Assembly: GCA_964567045.1 (NCBI GenBank)
Contig: CAZMLE010000021.1
Location: forward strand, 1 to 55,455
Reading direction: 5' to 3'
Source: JAFNGF01 sp964567045
GTDB lineage: Bacteria; Planctomycetota; Phycisphaerae; Sedimentisphaerales; Anaerobacaceae
DNA length: 55,455 nt
The notes under the pieces are model-generated. The model worked only from the letters and a program-made list of their open reading frames with translations. It searched no databases and was not told the origin of the DNA. The position numbers and the translations under genes were made by a program. This document shows positions 8,602 through 17,429 of this stretch, piece by piece; position 1 is the first letter of the stretch, and the number at the start of each line of letters is the position of its first letter.

Positions 8602-11352
8602 TTATTCTTCCCCTCCATTGATAAAACGCCTTATCTTCTCAAAGTCAACCGCAGCGTCCGGGTGCCGGATGTCCAAATCCTCGAGATAGATATACCCGAT
8701 TTTCTTGTGCAATCCATCTTTTCGGTTGGCCGGGGAGCCGAGTTTGTTGCGCACTTCGTTGCCGCGCGATTTTGGCACGACCAGATAGAGTTCAACCTCT
8801 GACTCTGGCGCAGCGGTCAACAGATTTCTGAACCTGTCAATCCCGCTGGTAATAGTGGTTGTTCGTTCAACTTCAAACGCGGCCACAATGCCCCGGCCGC
8901 CGTTGTGCCAGATCACGTCTATCTGCTCAATAATGTCACGGGCCGCTTTCGGCATGCCTTGTACCCGCTGCGGCAAGTCGCTGCTCATTTTCCTAAACTC
9001 CGCGTACTTCATCTGTTCCGTGCGCCCGATGTGCGTCTTTAGATTCCGGCTGCCAGCCATTTCCACTAACCGTGCTATCGCTAAATCATGGTCGGACTCC
9101 TCGCTGGTGGCCAGACGATACTGAACGTCCGCCCCAAGTTCAGCAAAAAGCTTCTCGCGCTCGATGTCTTCCTTGAGCTTCCAGACCTTTCGTCCCGCTT
9201 TCCCCTTGCTTACATTGCCTGCTGCGGCTTGAGAAATCGGTATTAGCTGGGCAATGCTACTTAGAACCTGCTGAATCTCCCTTGCTTCGGCCATGTTGGA
9301 GTTGATCAGGTTTTCATAGATGATATTAAGAATGTCGTCCTCCGTAGCGAATCCGCGAGCGTAAAGCAATCGCTTGATGAGATATTCGATCCTCGCCTCC
9401 ACCGGGACAAAGTCCAAATCTTCATAAGAGGCTTTGTAGTGCTGCCTGCTGTATTCTTCGAGGGCTTGCTTCAACTCGCCGCCAGGACTTGCTTTCAGAC
9501 GCCACTTACCATCCTTTTCCTCAAAACTATTGGTTAGGTATGGAACAAGCTCTTTTTCGCTGATCTTGTCGAGAAGATTGTTGTTCAGCAGCCAGGGCAT
9601 CAGCTTCATGTAGATGAGCGAGAGCGACGCCCCTTTATGATGAAGAACCACCTCAGCCGCAAGCCGCTCTATCTGTCTCCCTATCTCTGCATGCTCAATC
9701 TCCCTGAACCCCGCCTGTTTTCCTACCTTCTGGAAAGAAAGAATGAAATCCCCGAGCATCGAGCCACCGCGCTTCTGATGCAAGGTTGTTGTATAGGCTT
9801 CAATCGGCGGCTGGTATATCATCCCGTCGGTCTCAGCTAACCTGAAACCTGCATCGTGTGCCGCAAGATGTAATGTGTTCCATACATGAAACTCCTTGTT
9901 GTGGAATGTCATCACCATCCACCGATTTTTCCGAAGCACCCGATAGCATTCACAAAAAATCCGATAGATCATATCTCGGTAATGTTTGTCGTCTTTGGCA
10001 CATGGAAACCCACCTCGCCGGTCGATTATCGCCTCTTTGCGGTTATCGATCAGGTCAACAATCCCTAAACGATCCTTGATCCAGATTGCCCAGAGATTGC
10101 TTAATTCGGCATAACACACGTTCGAGCCATACGGTGGGTCAGTGATAATGACATCTATGCTTTGGTCTTCCAGAGGAAGTGAATCAGACGACTGCGTAAG
10201 TATGATAGATGCGCTACCCCTATGATGGAAATCGTTCAAGGTTTCTGGGTGGCGGCGCCATTCCAGTCTTTGGGCCCCGAGAGATTGGAGGACCTCTCTC
10301 TTCCCCTTGACAATTGCGCCGAATCGCTTTTGAAAACAGAACCATACGTTGTTCTCACAAGGCGTCTCCGGCGGCCAAAAGGAATGGGTTGTTATTTCAC
10401 GCCCGGCACCCTGCACGACGCGGCTCATGTTTGTCGCATAATCGATCGTCGCACTAAACAGGAAATCCATATACATTCTTGTGCGCTCATCACACTCAGT
10501 ATCCGTTGCAATAGAGTGTCGCAACAGTGCGAGCGATAGGAGGTTTCGATCAGTAAACATGTCTCGGAACCTCCTAATCCCTTTGTCATGAAGACTATTC
10601 TCTCGCTCCATGTTGCAGCAAGGAAGTGGATCATTTGGAATATATGATGCAACATTTTCTGGTAGTTCGGATAACCTTTTCTCACACCATTGTACGATTT
10701 CCAAATCGGCTTGTGTTGGCACAGCCTCAACGGATTTTTTGCAGTGGGCGCAGTGATATTTCAATCGTAAGGGCAAAAGACCGCAATGAGGTCCTTTGCC
10801 TACAGGAACATCGCCTTGGCATATTGGACAAAGGAATCGTTGCTTTTCTTGAAAGCAATCATATGCTTTAACTATCCTTCCGCACTGAGTACACCTGTAG
10901 GTCTTGCTAAATTCAGTCCAGAGAATCGTTGCTTTGTCTCCACATTCTCGGCACGTTGTTAGATAAAGAGATTCTAGTTGAGAACCTACTCTGGGGGAAA
11001 GGCGAGTAATCGCTTCCTCGAATTGATTGAGACCGATTGAGGCCGCTTCACAGAATGTGATGAATGTGGCCATTGGATTGATGTCTACGCCGATGACCTT
11101 TCGGCCGAGGCGAAGACCTTCGACCACTGTGACGCCCCCGCCGCAAAACGGGTCAAGGACAATGCTTCCGGGGTTGGAGTAGTGTTCGATAAGAGACCGA
11201 AAGACACTCCAGGGCCGCCGGGCAAAGTACCTGTGCATCTTGTAAACCGGCGTGTGGGGCTTAGCGACCACCGCGTGGTCGATAGGTTTCAGGTTGTCCA
11301 AATCCTTTAAGTTCTCGGGCATATTCCACGTAGCTCCTTCCATAGACCTCAT
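8602..11352 (-). CDS. DNA methyltransferase with zinc ribbons and C-terminal nuclease-like domain
   Basis: A 916-aa modification protein. MTase motif I is DPFCGGG (67-73), followed by a second acidic strand IGVDINP (87-93). A large insert (~133-205) holds four CxxC pairs (CREC, CTQC, CPIC, CAHC), two likely zinc ribbons. Catalytic motif IV DPPYG (405-409) is the signature of adenine-N6 or cytosine-N4 methylases. Residues ~800-895 contain DVIWHNGGRG and FEVERTTTITSGIDRF (D812, E827, E829), which resembles a PD-(D/E)xK nuclease core. The first in-frame ATG is 11352, with a poor ribosome site; 11322 (MPENL) has GGAG 11 nt upstream and may be the true start. It could be a restriction-modification fusion or a defence methylase. 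Confidence 0.8.
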   Translation of the reverse strand: MRSMEGATWNMPENLKDLDNLKPIDHAVVAKPHTPVYKMHRYFARRPWSVFRSLIEHYSNPGSIVLDPFCGGGVTVVEGLRLGRKVIGVDINPMATFITFCEAASIGLNQFEEAITRLSPRVGSQLESLYLTTCRECGDKATILWTEFSKTYRCTQCGRIVKAYDCFQEKQRFLCPICQGDVPVGKGPHCGLLPLRLKYHCAHCKKSVEAVPTQADLEIVQWCEKRLSELPENVASYIPNDPLPCCNMERENSLHDKGIRRFRDMFTDRNLLSLALLRHSIATDTECDERTRMYMDFLFSATIDYATNMSRVVQGAGREITTHSFWPPETPCENNVWFCFQKRFGAIVKGKREVLQSLGAQRLEWRRHPETLNDFHHRGSASIILTQSSDSLPLEDQSIDVIITDPPYGSNVCYAELSNLWAIWIKDRLGIVDLIDNRKEAIIDRRGGFPCAKDDKHYRDMIYRIFCECYRVLRKNRWMVMTFHNKEFHVWNTLHLAAHDAGFRLAETDGMIYQPPIEAYTTTLHQKRGGSMLGDFILSFQKVGKQAGFREIEHAEIGRQIERLAAEVVLHHKGASLSLIYMKLMPWLLNNNLLDKISEKELVPYLTNSFEEKDGKWRLKASPGGELKQALEEYSRQHYKASYEDLDFVPVEARIEYLIKRLLYARGFATEDDILNIIYENLINSNMAEAREIQQVLSSIAQLIPISQAAAGNVSKGKAGRKVWKLKEDIEREKLFAELGADVQYRLATSEESDHDLAIARLVEMAGSRNLKTHIGRTEQMKYAEFRKMSSDLPQRVQGMPKAARDIIEQIDVIWHNGGRGIVAAFEVERTTTITSGIDRFRNLLTAAPESEVELYLVVPKSRGNEVRNKLGSPANRKDGLHKKIGYIYLEDLDIRHPDAAVDFEKIRRFINGGEE

Positions 11353-11865
11353 CGCCAGAAGAGCAACAAAACCAACCTACCAAAATGTGCACGAATTGGC
11401 AACTGTCGTCAAGGGAATTAAAGGTGTCCGGTACGCCATCCATAATCTCCCAAATCTGTGGACACCATACTTATTTCGGCCTTTTTCTGGGTTTTTGGCC
11501 AGGCTTGTTTCGCCACTGCAAGGGCCATTATTCTCCAAATTGTTGGAAAACGCAAGAAGAACCGGGGAAAATCACCAAGTACGCGAAAAATACGTAGAAC
11601 TACGTACAAAAAAGGCACACGGGCACTATAGCACAAAAGGGGCGACTCTTGACGCAGTGAATGTGTTCCTGCCCGGCTACGGCACAGCCTGCCCTGTCCG
11701 GCTACGGCTCGGCCGTTCGCCGAGACGGGAGCGAAGTCGAATGGGCTCCGCCGTGACGAGAGCCTTGCCCGCCAAGCCGCAAGGCGGGCTTGTACACACC
11801 GCCGCTGGCGTAAGCGATCATCAAGCTTCTAAAGAAGCCTTGCTGAAAAGTCGATAAATAATAAT
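11353..11865. other. Gene-free border region upstream of methyltransferase
   Basis: No convincing gene on either strand. Visible structures are an inverted repeat GGTGTCC/GGACACC (about 11427-11465), a perfect palindrome TACGTAG-AA-CTACGTA near 11591-11606, and the complex 16S-derived fragment at 11654-11803. The methyltransferase promoter should lie at its left end on the minus strand, but I see only a weak TTGACG. Confidence 0.6.
11654..11803 (+). repeat. 16S rRNA 3' fragment with two insertions, copy 2
   Basis: GCAGTGAATGTGTTCCTG (11654-11671) matches the true 16S at 3-20 except for one base. An 89-nt insert follows (11672-11760), then AGCCTTG (11761-11767), the same 21-nt hairpin as in copy 1 (11768-11788), repeated CTTG (11789-11792) and TACACACCGCC (11793-11803). 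The match stops at the same base as copy 1. The shared hairpin at the same site shows copies 1 and 2 descend from a common already-interrupted sequence. Confidence 0.85.
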
Positions 11866-12273
11866 ATGGGCACAAAATTAGCCACATACAGTTGCATGGA
11901 AAGGTCGATGCTGGAGCAAGAACAGCATCCGGCAAAAGATGCGTCTTGCATGAAGAAATGTCCCTTTTGCGCCGAGCAGATCCAGGCGGAAGCCATCAAG
12001 TGTCGGTACTGCGGTGAGTTTCTCGATGGATCCAGTCACGCTGGTTCGAGGCCTCAGCCGAAAAAATGGTACTTTGCCACGCCAAGCGTGGTAATTGCAT
12101 TGCTTTGTCTTGGGCCGCTGGCACTTCCGCTTGCGTGGTTGAATCCCCGCTACAAACCTGCAACCAAAGCGGTCATTACCGTGATCGTTTTTGTTGTGAC
12201 GGTTTTATGCGCGTACCTAATGGCCTACATCTATCAGCATTTCCTCGACCAGTTCCAGGCACTGAAGATCTAG
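11866..12273 (+). CDS. Zinc-ribbon membrane protein
   Basis: A small protein of up to 135 aa. A cytoplasmic zinc ribbon CPFC...CRYC (residues ~32-50) precedes two hydrophobic segments (~68-88 and ~102-126). The Cys motif matches the short zinc-ribbon domain common at the N-terminus of bacterial membrane proteins of unknown role. The start is uncertain: ATGs at 11866, 11896, 11908 and 11950 are in frame, none with a well-spaced ribosome site; 11950 begins directly at the zinc ribbon. It stands alone between the 16S fragment and the ABC-2 operon. No specific function can be given. Confidence 0.7.
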   Translation: MGTKLATYSCMERSMLEQEQHPAKDASCMKKCPFCAEQIQAEAIKCRYCGEFLDGSSHAGSRPQPKKWYFATPSVVIALLCLGPLALPLAWLNPRYKPATKAVITVIVFVVTVLCAYLMAYIYQHFLDQFQALKI

Positions 12274-12418
12274 GACAAGCCCTGCTCTTGGAGGGGACTT
12301 TTTCTTGCGCACCCCCCGGCTATCTCTACGCGTTCCTGCATTAACGCATCCACGGATAGTCAGAAGGGGCAGCCCAACCTGACCCGTTTTTCTATACGGT
12401 ATCTCCCAAAATTCATCT

Positions 12419-12447
12419 TTGACAGTAAGTAAGGAATCTTGTATAAA
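12419..12447 (+). promoter_or_regulatory. Sigma-70-type promoter for the ABC-2 operon
   Basis: TTGACA (12419-12424) and TATAAA (12442-12447) are separated by 17 bp, a near-consensus housekeeping promoter about 60 bp before the first gene at 12508. Confidence 0.75.
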
Positions 12448-12507
12448 TCATTGAAATTGAACAAGCAGAGAATCCCTGTGTAAGGTATCAAAAGAAAGGA
12501 CCTAACC

Positions 12508-12966
12508 ATGACTGAAGGGAAACGTCCCGGCGGTTTGACCGCTCTTGCAGTGATTAATTTCGTTTTTTCCGGCTGGGGTTTTATTGGGCTTCTCGGCCTG
12601 GTCGCTTTCTTTGCTTTCATTGGAAAGATCCCAACCGATGAGATGCAGGAATCTCAGAAGGCCCAGATTGAGGCCTTTCAAAATGCAGGGCTGCCTGTGT
12701 TTGTTTTCATCTTTGCCCTTTCCATCATAACCAGTGTGCTTCTACTGGTGTCAGGCATAGGGTATCTGAAACAGAAGAAGTTCTTGGGGCGGATGATCGG
12801 CAATACCTATGCTGTCGTTTCGATTGTCAGCAGCGTCATCTCCGCTTTCATGTGGCCGCGCGAAATGGGGGGAAGCTTCAATATCGGCACCATGATCGGG
12901 CTGATTTATCCGATCGTTACACTGATCCTGCTGAACACGACCTTTAAGGGGGACCTGACCAACTGA
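12508..12966 (+). CDS. Four-TM membrane protein of unknown function
   Basis: A 152-aa protein with four predicted membrane helices (about 12-38, 65-92, 98-118, 127-147) and short loops. The start ATG at 12508 has AAAGGA upstream and a near-consensus promoter at 12419. It is the first gene of a run with an ABC-2 permease (47 bp gap) and its ATPase, so it may be an accessory of that exporter. No motif identifies a family with confidence. Confidence 0.75.
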   Translation: MTEGKRPGGLTALAVINFVFSGWGFIGLLGLVAFFAFIGKIPTDEMQESQKAQIEAFQNAGLPVFVFIFALSIITSVLLLVSGIGYLKQKKFLGRMIGNTYAVVSIVSSVISAFMWPREMGGSFNIGTMIGLIYPIVTLILLNTTFKGDLTN

Positions 12967-13012
12967 GCCGGATGATTCTCTGTGTGCGCTTCAAGTTGGG
13001 AATCGAAATGAA

Positions 13013-14011
13013 ATGAATCTGAAAACACCAACCATAGATCATATTCGCCTTATCAGCCTGTACTGGAGCCGTTATGCGGTGCGGAGTGGGTCGGGACTGG
13101 TTTATCTTCTGATCGCGCTGATCTTTGGTCTTTCCGTGGCTCATATATTAATCACGCCGGTGGAGCAATTAATAGCCCGACAGGAGCGGGAAATGGGCCA
13201 AATGGATACTCAGCTTATCAGGAATACAATTATCGATATTGGCCAACCGATCATCCAATGGGTCTTAGGACAGAAAACACTGAAGGAAATCGTGCAACAG
13301 GGCGCGGCACGTCAGCGCCCTCTTACAAATGATTCGGACGATACTGGCGTGACCGTACAGGCGCAAAAGAACAACGCTGGTCTCGATCCTTGGACGAGAT
13401 TTCTGCTGGAGAAAAGGCCGGCTCTACTATCAGCTATTTTTCTGGTGCTGCTATTCGGCATGCCTTTCGTAATTTCCTTCCTGGCGTATAATCAGGTCAG
13501 CGGCGATATCCAGAGCCACGGCCTGCGTTACCTGCTGTTGAGAACCGAACGAAGCAATATCTATTTCGGACGATTCCTCGGAACGGTTATTTTTTCTACC
13601 GCGGTCATGGCCATTATTGTTGTTACGATTGTGTTTTATCTCGGTATGAAAACCAGAATCTATCCTGCGCTGGCGTTAGCCGGCTGGGCGGTACACGGTT
13701 TTCTGGCTCTGGCGATTCTGATGGTGCCCTACATCGCTGTTTGTTCGCTGATTTCCGCATCGGTGGATTCGCCGTTTCTCTCTCTGATCTTAGCGAAGGT
13801 AATCATCGCTGGCGTCTTGGTTCTCGCGATTCTGGGCAGCGTTGCATGGAAGCCGGCCAAATATCTCCTGTATGCTTTACCGTGGGGATGGCAAAGCAAT
13901 CTGCTCCATCCGGCGCCGGTTCGTTGCCTGGGTGCGGCTTTAGCGTGTCTGGTCTATACAGGAGTGTTTTTGATGCTGGGGTATTACCGCTTTGAGAGGC
14001 GTGATCTATAG
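13013..14011 (+). CDS. ABC-2 type transporter permease
   Basis: A 332-aa inner-membrane protein. One N-terminal helix (~29-50) is followed by a long extracytoplasmic region (~50-135), then five hydrophobic helices (~140-330). This layout fits ABC-2 family permeases, often with the large loop after TM1. It lies 9 bp before the ATPase gene 14020-15015 with which it should form an exporter. ATG at 13013 is used; another ATG at 13008 is in a different frame. The substrate is unknown. Confidence 0.85.
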   Translation: MNLKTPTIDHIRLISLYWSRYAVRSGSGLVYLLIALIFGLSVAHILITPVEQLIARQEREMGQMDTQLIRNTIIDIGQPIIQWVLGQKTLKEIVQQGAARQRPLTNDSDDTGVTVQAQKNNAGLDPWTRFLLEKRPALLSAIFLVLLFGMPFVISFLAYNQVSGDIQSHGLRYLLLRTERSNIYFGRFLGTVIFSTAVMAIIVVTIVFYLGMKTRIYPALALAGWAVHGFLALAILMVPYIAVCSLISASVDSPFLSLILAKVIIAGVLVLAILGSVAWKPAKYLLYALPWGWQSNLLHPAPVRCLGAALACLVYTGVFLMLGYYRFERRDL

Positions 14012-14019
14012 GTCCAAAA

Positions 14020-15015
14020 ATGAAGCATGCTGTATCTATAAAAGCATTGTCAAAGAGATTTGGACAGATTCAGGCCCTGAATAATGTATCCTTTGAGGTT
14101 CCGTCACATTCCATTTTTGGTTTGCTCGGACCGAACGGTGCTGGAAAGACCACTCTTTTTTCCATTGCCGCCGACTTCTTGAAGGCCGATGCCGGCACGG
14201 TTGAGGTCCTCGGCATTGATACGCGAACCATTTCCCGCTTGCGGGGACGTCTGAGTATTCTGCCGCAAGATGCGCAGTTCCAACGCAACGTGCCGATCCT
14301 GGATCAGCTCGTTTTTTTTCGGTTACTCGCGGGCCAGACCAAGCAGCAGTCCCAGCAAGAGGTCTTACACACCCTCGATATGGTAGGGCTGCAATCGTAT
14401 GCCAAAAGGCGGGTGGGCAGCTTATCGCACGGCATGGTTAAGCGGCTGGGAATTGCTCAGGCATTTCTGGGGCAGCCGGAGGTGATCCTTCTCGATGAGC
14501 CCACCGAGGGACTCGACCCGGCCGGTGCCCGGCAGATTCGAGATCTGATCAAGCAATTACAGCAGCGCGCCACTCTCATGGTGAGCTCCCACAATCTGGC
14601 CGAGATCCAGGAGCTGTGTGACCATGTGGCGATTCTGAACCTTGGCAATCTGGTTCTCACTGGTTCGGTTGACGAGATTACTCGTGCCGATCGCGAATAT
14701 GATCTGTGCTTGTCGCGGCCGCTCCAAAATAGCGAGCTGGAACGTTTAAGCTCAATTGAGGGCGTGCGTAACATAAAAACGCTGTCTCATCCAGTCGCCA
14801 ATCATGGCAAAGAATCAGCAGAGTATTTGGTAACGCTCGACCTATCCGCCGACCATATTAACCAGGATGCTGTTATGGCCGCTATTCTGCGCCGTGTTTT
14901 AGATATGGGCGTCGCGCCACGCAAACTGTCTGAAGGCCACAGTCTGGAAAGGCACTTCCTCGAAGTAACCGGCGGTCAAAGCGGCGATACCGTAACGCTG
15001 GATTCCGCTGGATAA
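14020..15015 (+). CDS. ABC transporter ATP-binding protein (ABC-2 partner)
   Basis: A 331-aa ATPase with Walker A GPNGAGKTT (~39-47), Q-loop ILPQDAQF, signature LSHGM, Walker B VILLDEPTEGLDPAGA and H-loop SSHNLAE. The ~100-residue C-terminal extension resembles that of NodI/CcmA-like ATPases, thought to contact the permease. It is the last gene of the plus-strand group, and the next gene is convergent. An AGG ribosome site sits just upstream. Confidence 0.95.
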   Translation: MKHAVSIKALSKRFGQIQALNNVSFEVPSHSIFGLLGPNGAGKTTLFSIAADFLKADAGTVEVLGIDTRTISRLRGRLSILPQDAQFQRNVPILDQLVFFRLLAGQTKQQSQQEVLHTLDMVGLQSYAKRRVGSLSHGMVKRLGIAQAFLGQPEVILLDEPTEGLDPAGARQIRDLIKQLQQRATLMVSSHNLAEIQELCDHVAILNLGNLVLTGSVDEITRADREYDLCLSRPLQNSELERLSSIEGVRNIKTLSHPVANHGKESAEYLVTLDLSADHINQDAVMAAILRRVLDMGVAPRKLSEGHSLERHFLEVTGGQSGDTVTLDSAG

Positions 15016-15086
15016 TCCTGCCCTTGATTAGGCCGCGGACCGTGCCGAGGGCCTTAAGTTGATTCAAATCGAGAGCGGTTCGTACC

Positions 15087-16472
15087 TTATCTCGGCGTCA
15101 CTTCTCCATCCGCAGGCGATCCCGGAACCGTACCGCTTGTCAGAGAATACCAGTCTACTTTTCTGGTTAAAAACATAATCGTAGCTAATGCAACAAACAG
15201 CCCTATTGAGCCGACCAGAAGGGCATAATCCTGGATCATCAGAAGAACGTAGAGATATATATACAGAAGTGTCACAACCAATCCAACAACGATAGCGCGT
15301 TTGGCAGTTTTCAAAACGGCTGCGGAGTAGGACGTGACCAGAATAATGATCGCGCCGCTGGCGGTCGCGTATGCCAGCACAAACCCAAAATGTTCGGCAA
15401 GCGAAAGCTCAAGCAGGTAAAATATACACATGCCGGCGCCGGTGAGCAGATATTGCACGGGGTGAATGCGAATTTTAATTAGGACCTCAAAGAGCCATAA
15501 AGTGGCAAATGTCAGAACAAGGAAAAGAATCTGGTATTTTACGCTGCGCTCGGCCATTCTATAATGGTCCACCGGAGAAATCATATTGACTCCAAAAAGC
15601 GACGACGAAACAGCGTACTCTAAGTTTGACCAGGATTGCCATTTTTGGGGATAGTTTCTGCTCAAAAAGGGTATGTTCCAGGTGGCTTCAAATCCGCCCT
15701 CGTTGACCGTCCGCTCTATTGGAAGCCAGGTCCCCTGAAAGCTCGGCGAGCACCAATTCGAGTTGATCTGAACCTCCGTATCGCGCCCGAAGGGAGCGAA
15801 AAATGCCCCAATGCTGCCATTTAGCTCCAATGAAAATGAGAAATTAAAGCTCTGGCCCTCTAAGTGGTCCGCCAGTTTGACGTGAATTCCTTGCTGAGTA
15901 CCTGCGAATTCTCCGGCGCTGGGCAAGAAACCTAACGGCTCGTTATTCCACGAAAGTACCGGCGCTTTCGTCATGGCTCGCGCATCGCTGACGCGCAGGC
16001 AAAGATAAGCTCGGTCCCACAGAATATCATTCGTGTCTACCGCCCATTCCAAGAAATCAGGGCGAGAAAAACAGCCGCTCAGAGCGAGGGACATTCGGTA
16101 AACAGGTATCTCAAATATGCCCCTATACCGCGGCTCGCTTTTGATTGTCCCTGAAATCTTCAACGATTCAGGAAGGAAAGTCGCATACTCAACGGCCGGT
16201 CCAGGCGTTTGTTGTCTCCGATTGTCCGCCGGCAAAGACCTATTCACATAAGGGACAACGATTGTGGGGCCAATCAGCGACTGACTTCCGCCCCACTTGG
16301 CTGTCACTTCATTAACCGCTTGCTCGCGCGTCTGCTCACGTTCTTTAATTATTCCTCGGATCCTAAAAATGGGTATCTGAAGCAAGAGAATCAGCAAACC
16401 GATGAGCAGCACTTTCGTAAGGTGAGAATTTCTGAGCGATTCTAAGACGTTATCTTTCCGGATGTCAGTCAT
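15087..16472 (-). CDS. creD: CreD-family inner membrane protein
   Basis: About 461 aa. An N-terminal membrane helix is followed by the CreD signature region (IPIFRIRGIIKEREQTREQAV and WGGSQSLIGPTIVVPY, here quoted in parts), a large periplasmic domain (~60-310) and five to six C-terminal helices. In E. coli CreD is induced by CreBC and affects envelope integrity; its biochemical role is unknown. No creBC genes are visible. An upstream in-frame start (16499) would overlap the creatininase gene; ATG at 16472 has AGGGAAG with good spacing and is preferred, 14 bp after the creatininase stop. It is probably co-transcribed with that gene. Confidence 0.88.
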   Translation of the reverse strand: MTDIRKDNVLESLRNSHLTKVLLIGLLILLLQIPIFRIRGIIKEREQTREQAVNEVTAKWGGSQSLIGPTIVVPYVNRSLPADNRRQQTPGPAVEYATFLPESLKISGTIKSEPRYRGIFEIPVYRMSLALSGCFSRPDFLEWAVDTNDILWDRAYLCLRVSDARAMTKAPVLSWNNEPLGFLPSAGEFAGTQQGIHVKLADHLEGQSFNFSFSLELNGSIGAFFAPFGRDTEVQINSNWCSPSFQGTWLPIERTVNEGGFEATWNIPFLSRNYPQKWQSWSNLEYAVSSSLFGVNMISPVDHYRMAERSVKYQILFLVLTFATLWLFEVLIKIRIHPVQYLLTGAGMCIFYLLELSLAEHFGFVLAYATASGAIIILVTSYSAAVLKTAKRAIVVGLVVTLLYIYLYVLLMIQDYALLVGSIGLFVALATIMFLTRKVDWYSLTSGTVPGSPADGEVTPR

Positions 16473-16486
16473 AATTATCTTCCCTA

Positions 16487-17341
16487 TCAAATCGACCACC
16501 AGTGTTTAGGATTGATGCCTTGCAGACCGAATGTTCGTTGCTCCTTCGGGAGCGACTCCAGAAGCTGCTTGGCTTTCTTGCCGATAGCCTCTGCGGCAAA
16601 GGCCACATTTCGTCTGCCCACCTCCGCGGATGCGTGCACGCGAGGATCCAGGCCGCCGATCCCGTCGGGCGGCTTCATGTTAGGGGCCAACGGCCCAGTG
16701 CCCAGTTCCGACATATCGACAAGGTCAGGATAGAAAAACATCATGTTTGATGTCTCCCATTTTGCTGCGTGGTCCGTGCCCGATTCTTGGCCCCTGCTCA
16801 GGGTTATTTCCCAGAGTCCCACGCCGGCAACAGTGCCATCTGCCACGACCGGCTGAAGGGCTTGGTTTATCATATCGATCTGTCCCTGGACATTGTGCCC
16901 GGAGACGCCGATAATGACGCGAAAGCCCGTCTTCTTGAGGCGTTCAAACAGCTCGGTCAGTACGGGAACAAGCGCCTTGCGGTCGAAGCCTTCGTGGAAA
17001 TAGACGGGCGGATAAACCACCCCGCCGAACTGCTCCGCCGTCTTGACTAAAATGGCGTGAGCCTTTAGGGCATCGTTGCCGAGGGGCAGGTGTTTGCCGT
17101 GCCACTCGATCAGGCCAAACGGCACATACACCACGGGGAATTTTCGAGCGGCTGCTTCCAGTTGGCCAGGCCGCATAAATTGCATCTGGACGGATGGCGA
17201 TAGCTCGTTTGTGATGTTTTCCACCTTCTCGGTTGCGGACCGCTTGGCATCAGGTGCGGTCAGCGTGATGCCCGTCAGCAGGACAACCAAGCCAACAACG
17301 ACAGGCCACCACACAGATGTTTTCTTGAACAATGCGATCAT
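16487..17341 (-). CDS. Secreted creatininase-family amidohydrolase
   Basis: A 284-aa protein with an N-terminal signal anchor (residues ~11-29). The creatininase fold is shown by VPFGLIEWHGKHLPLGNDALKA (~75-96, split here as VPFGLIEWHG and KHLPLGNDA) supplying the metal ligands Glu, His and Asp, and by ISGHN-like GVSGHN later. Family members cleave cyclic or linear amides with Zn or Mn (creatininase, MftE, FAPy deformylase). Export to the periplasm is unusual for the family. Start ATG has AAAGGAGA. It lies upstream of creD; the real substrate is unknown. Confidence 0.85.
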   Translation of the reverse strand: MIALFKKTSVWWPVVVGLVVLLTGITLTAPDAKRSATEKVENITNELSPSVQMQFMRPGQLEAAARKFPVVYVPFGLIEWHGKHLPLGNDALKAHAILVKTAEQFGGVVYPPVYFHEGFDRKALVPVLTELFERLKKTGFRVIIGVSGHNVQGQIDMINQALQPVVADGTVAGVGLWEITLSRGQESGTDHAAKWETSNMMFFYPDLVDMSELGTGPLAPNMKPPDGIGGLDPRVHASAEVGRRNVAFAAEAIGKKAKQLLESLPKEQRTFGLQGINPKHWWSI

Positions 17342-17429
17342 GGCGATTCTCCTTTCTGTTTGCTACGAACGTTTTAACTCACCGGCGCGGGCGTTAGCGC
17401 ACGTCCGCTGCAACGGGTGGTTGGCTTCA

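Noticed and set aside
11252..11857. A 201-aa plus-strand open frame across the methyltransferase start and 16S fragment copy 2
   Set aside because: It runs through the 5' end of a well-supported minus-strand gene and through rRNA-derived sequence and repeats. Its translation has no protein-like pattern.
12030..12060. GGTTCGAGGCC resembling a tRNA T-arm
   Set aside because: It lies within the zinc-ribbon gene and no acceptor stem, D-arm or anticodon arm can be paired around it.
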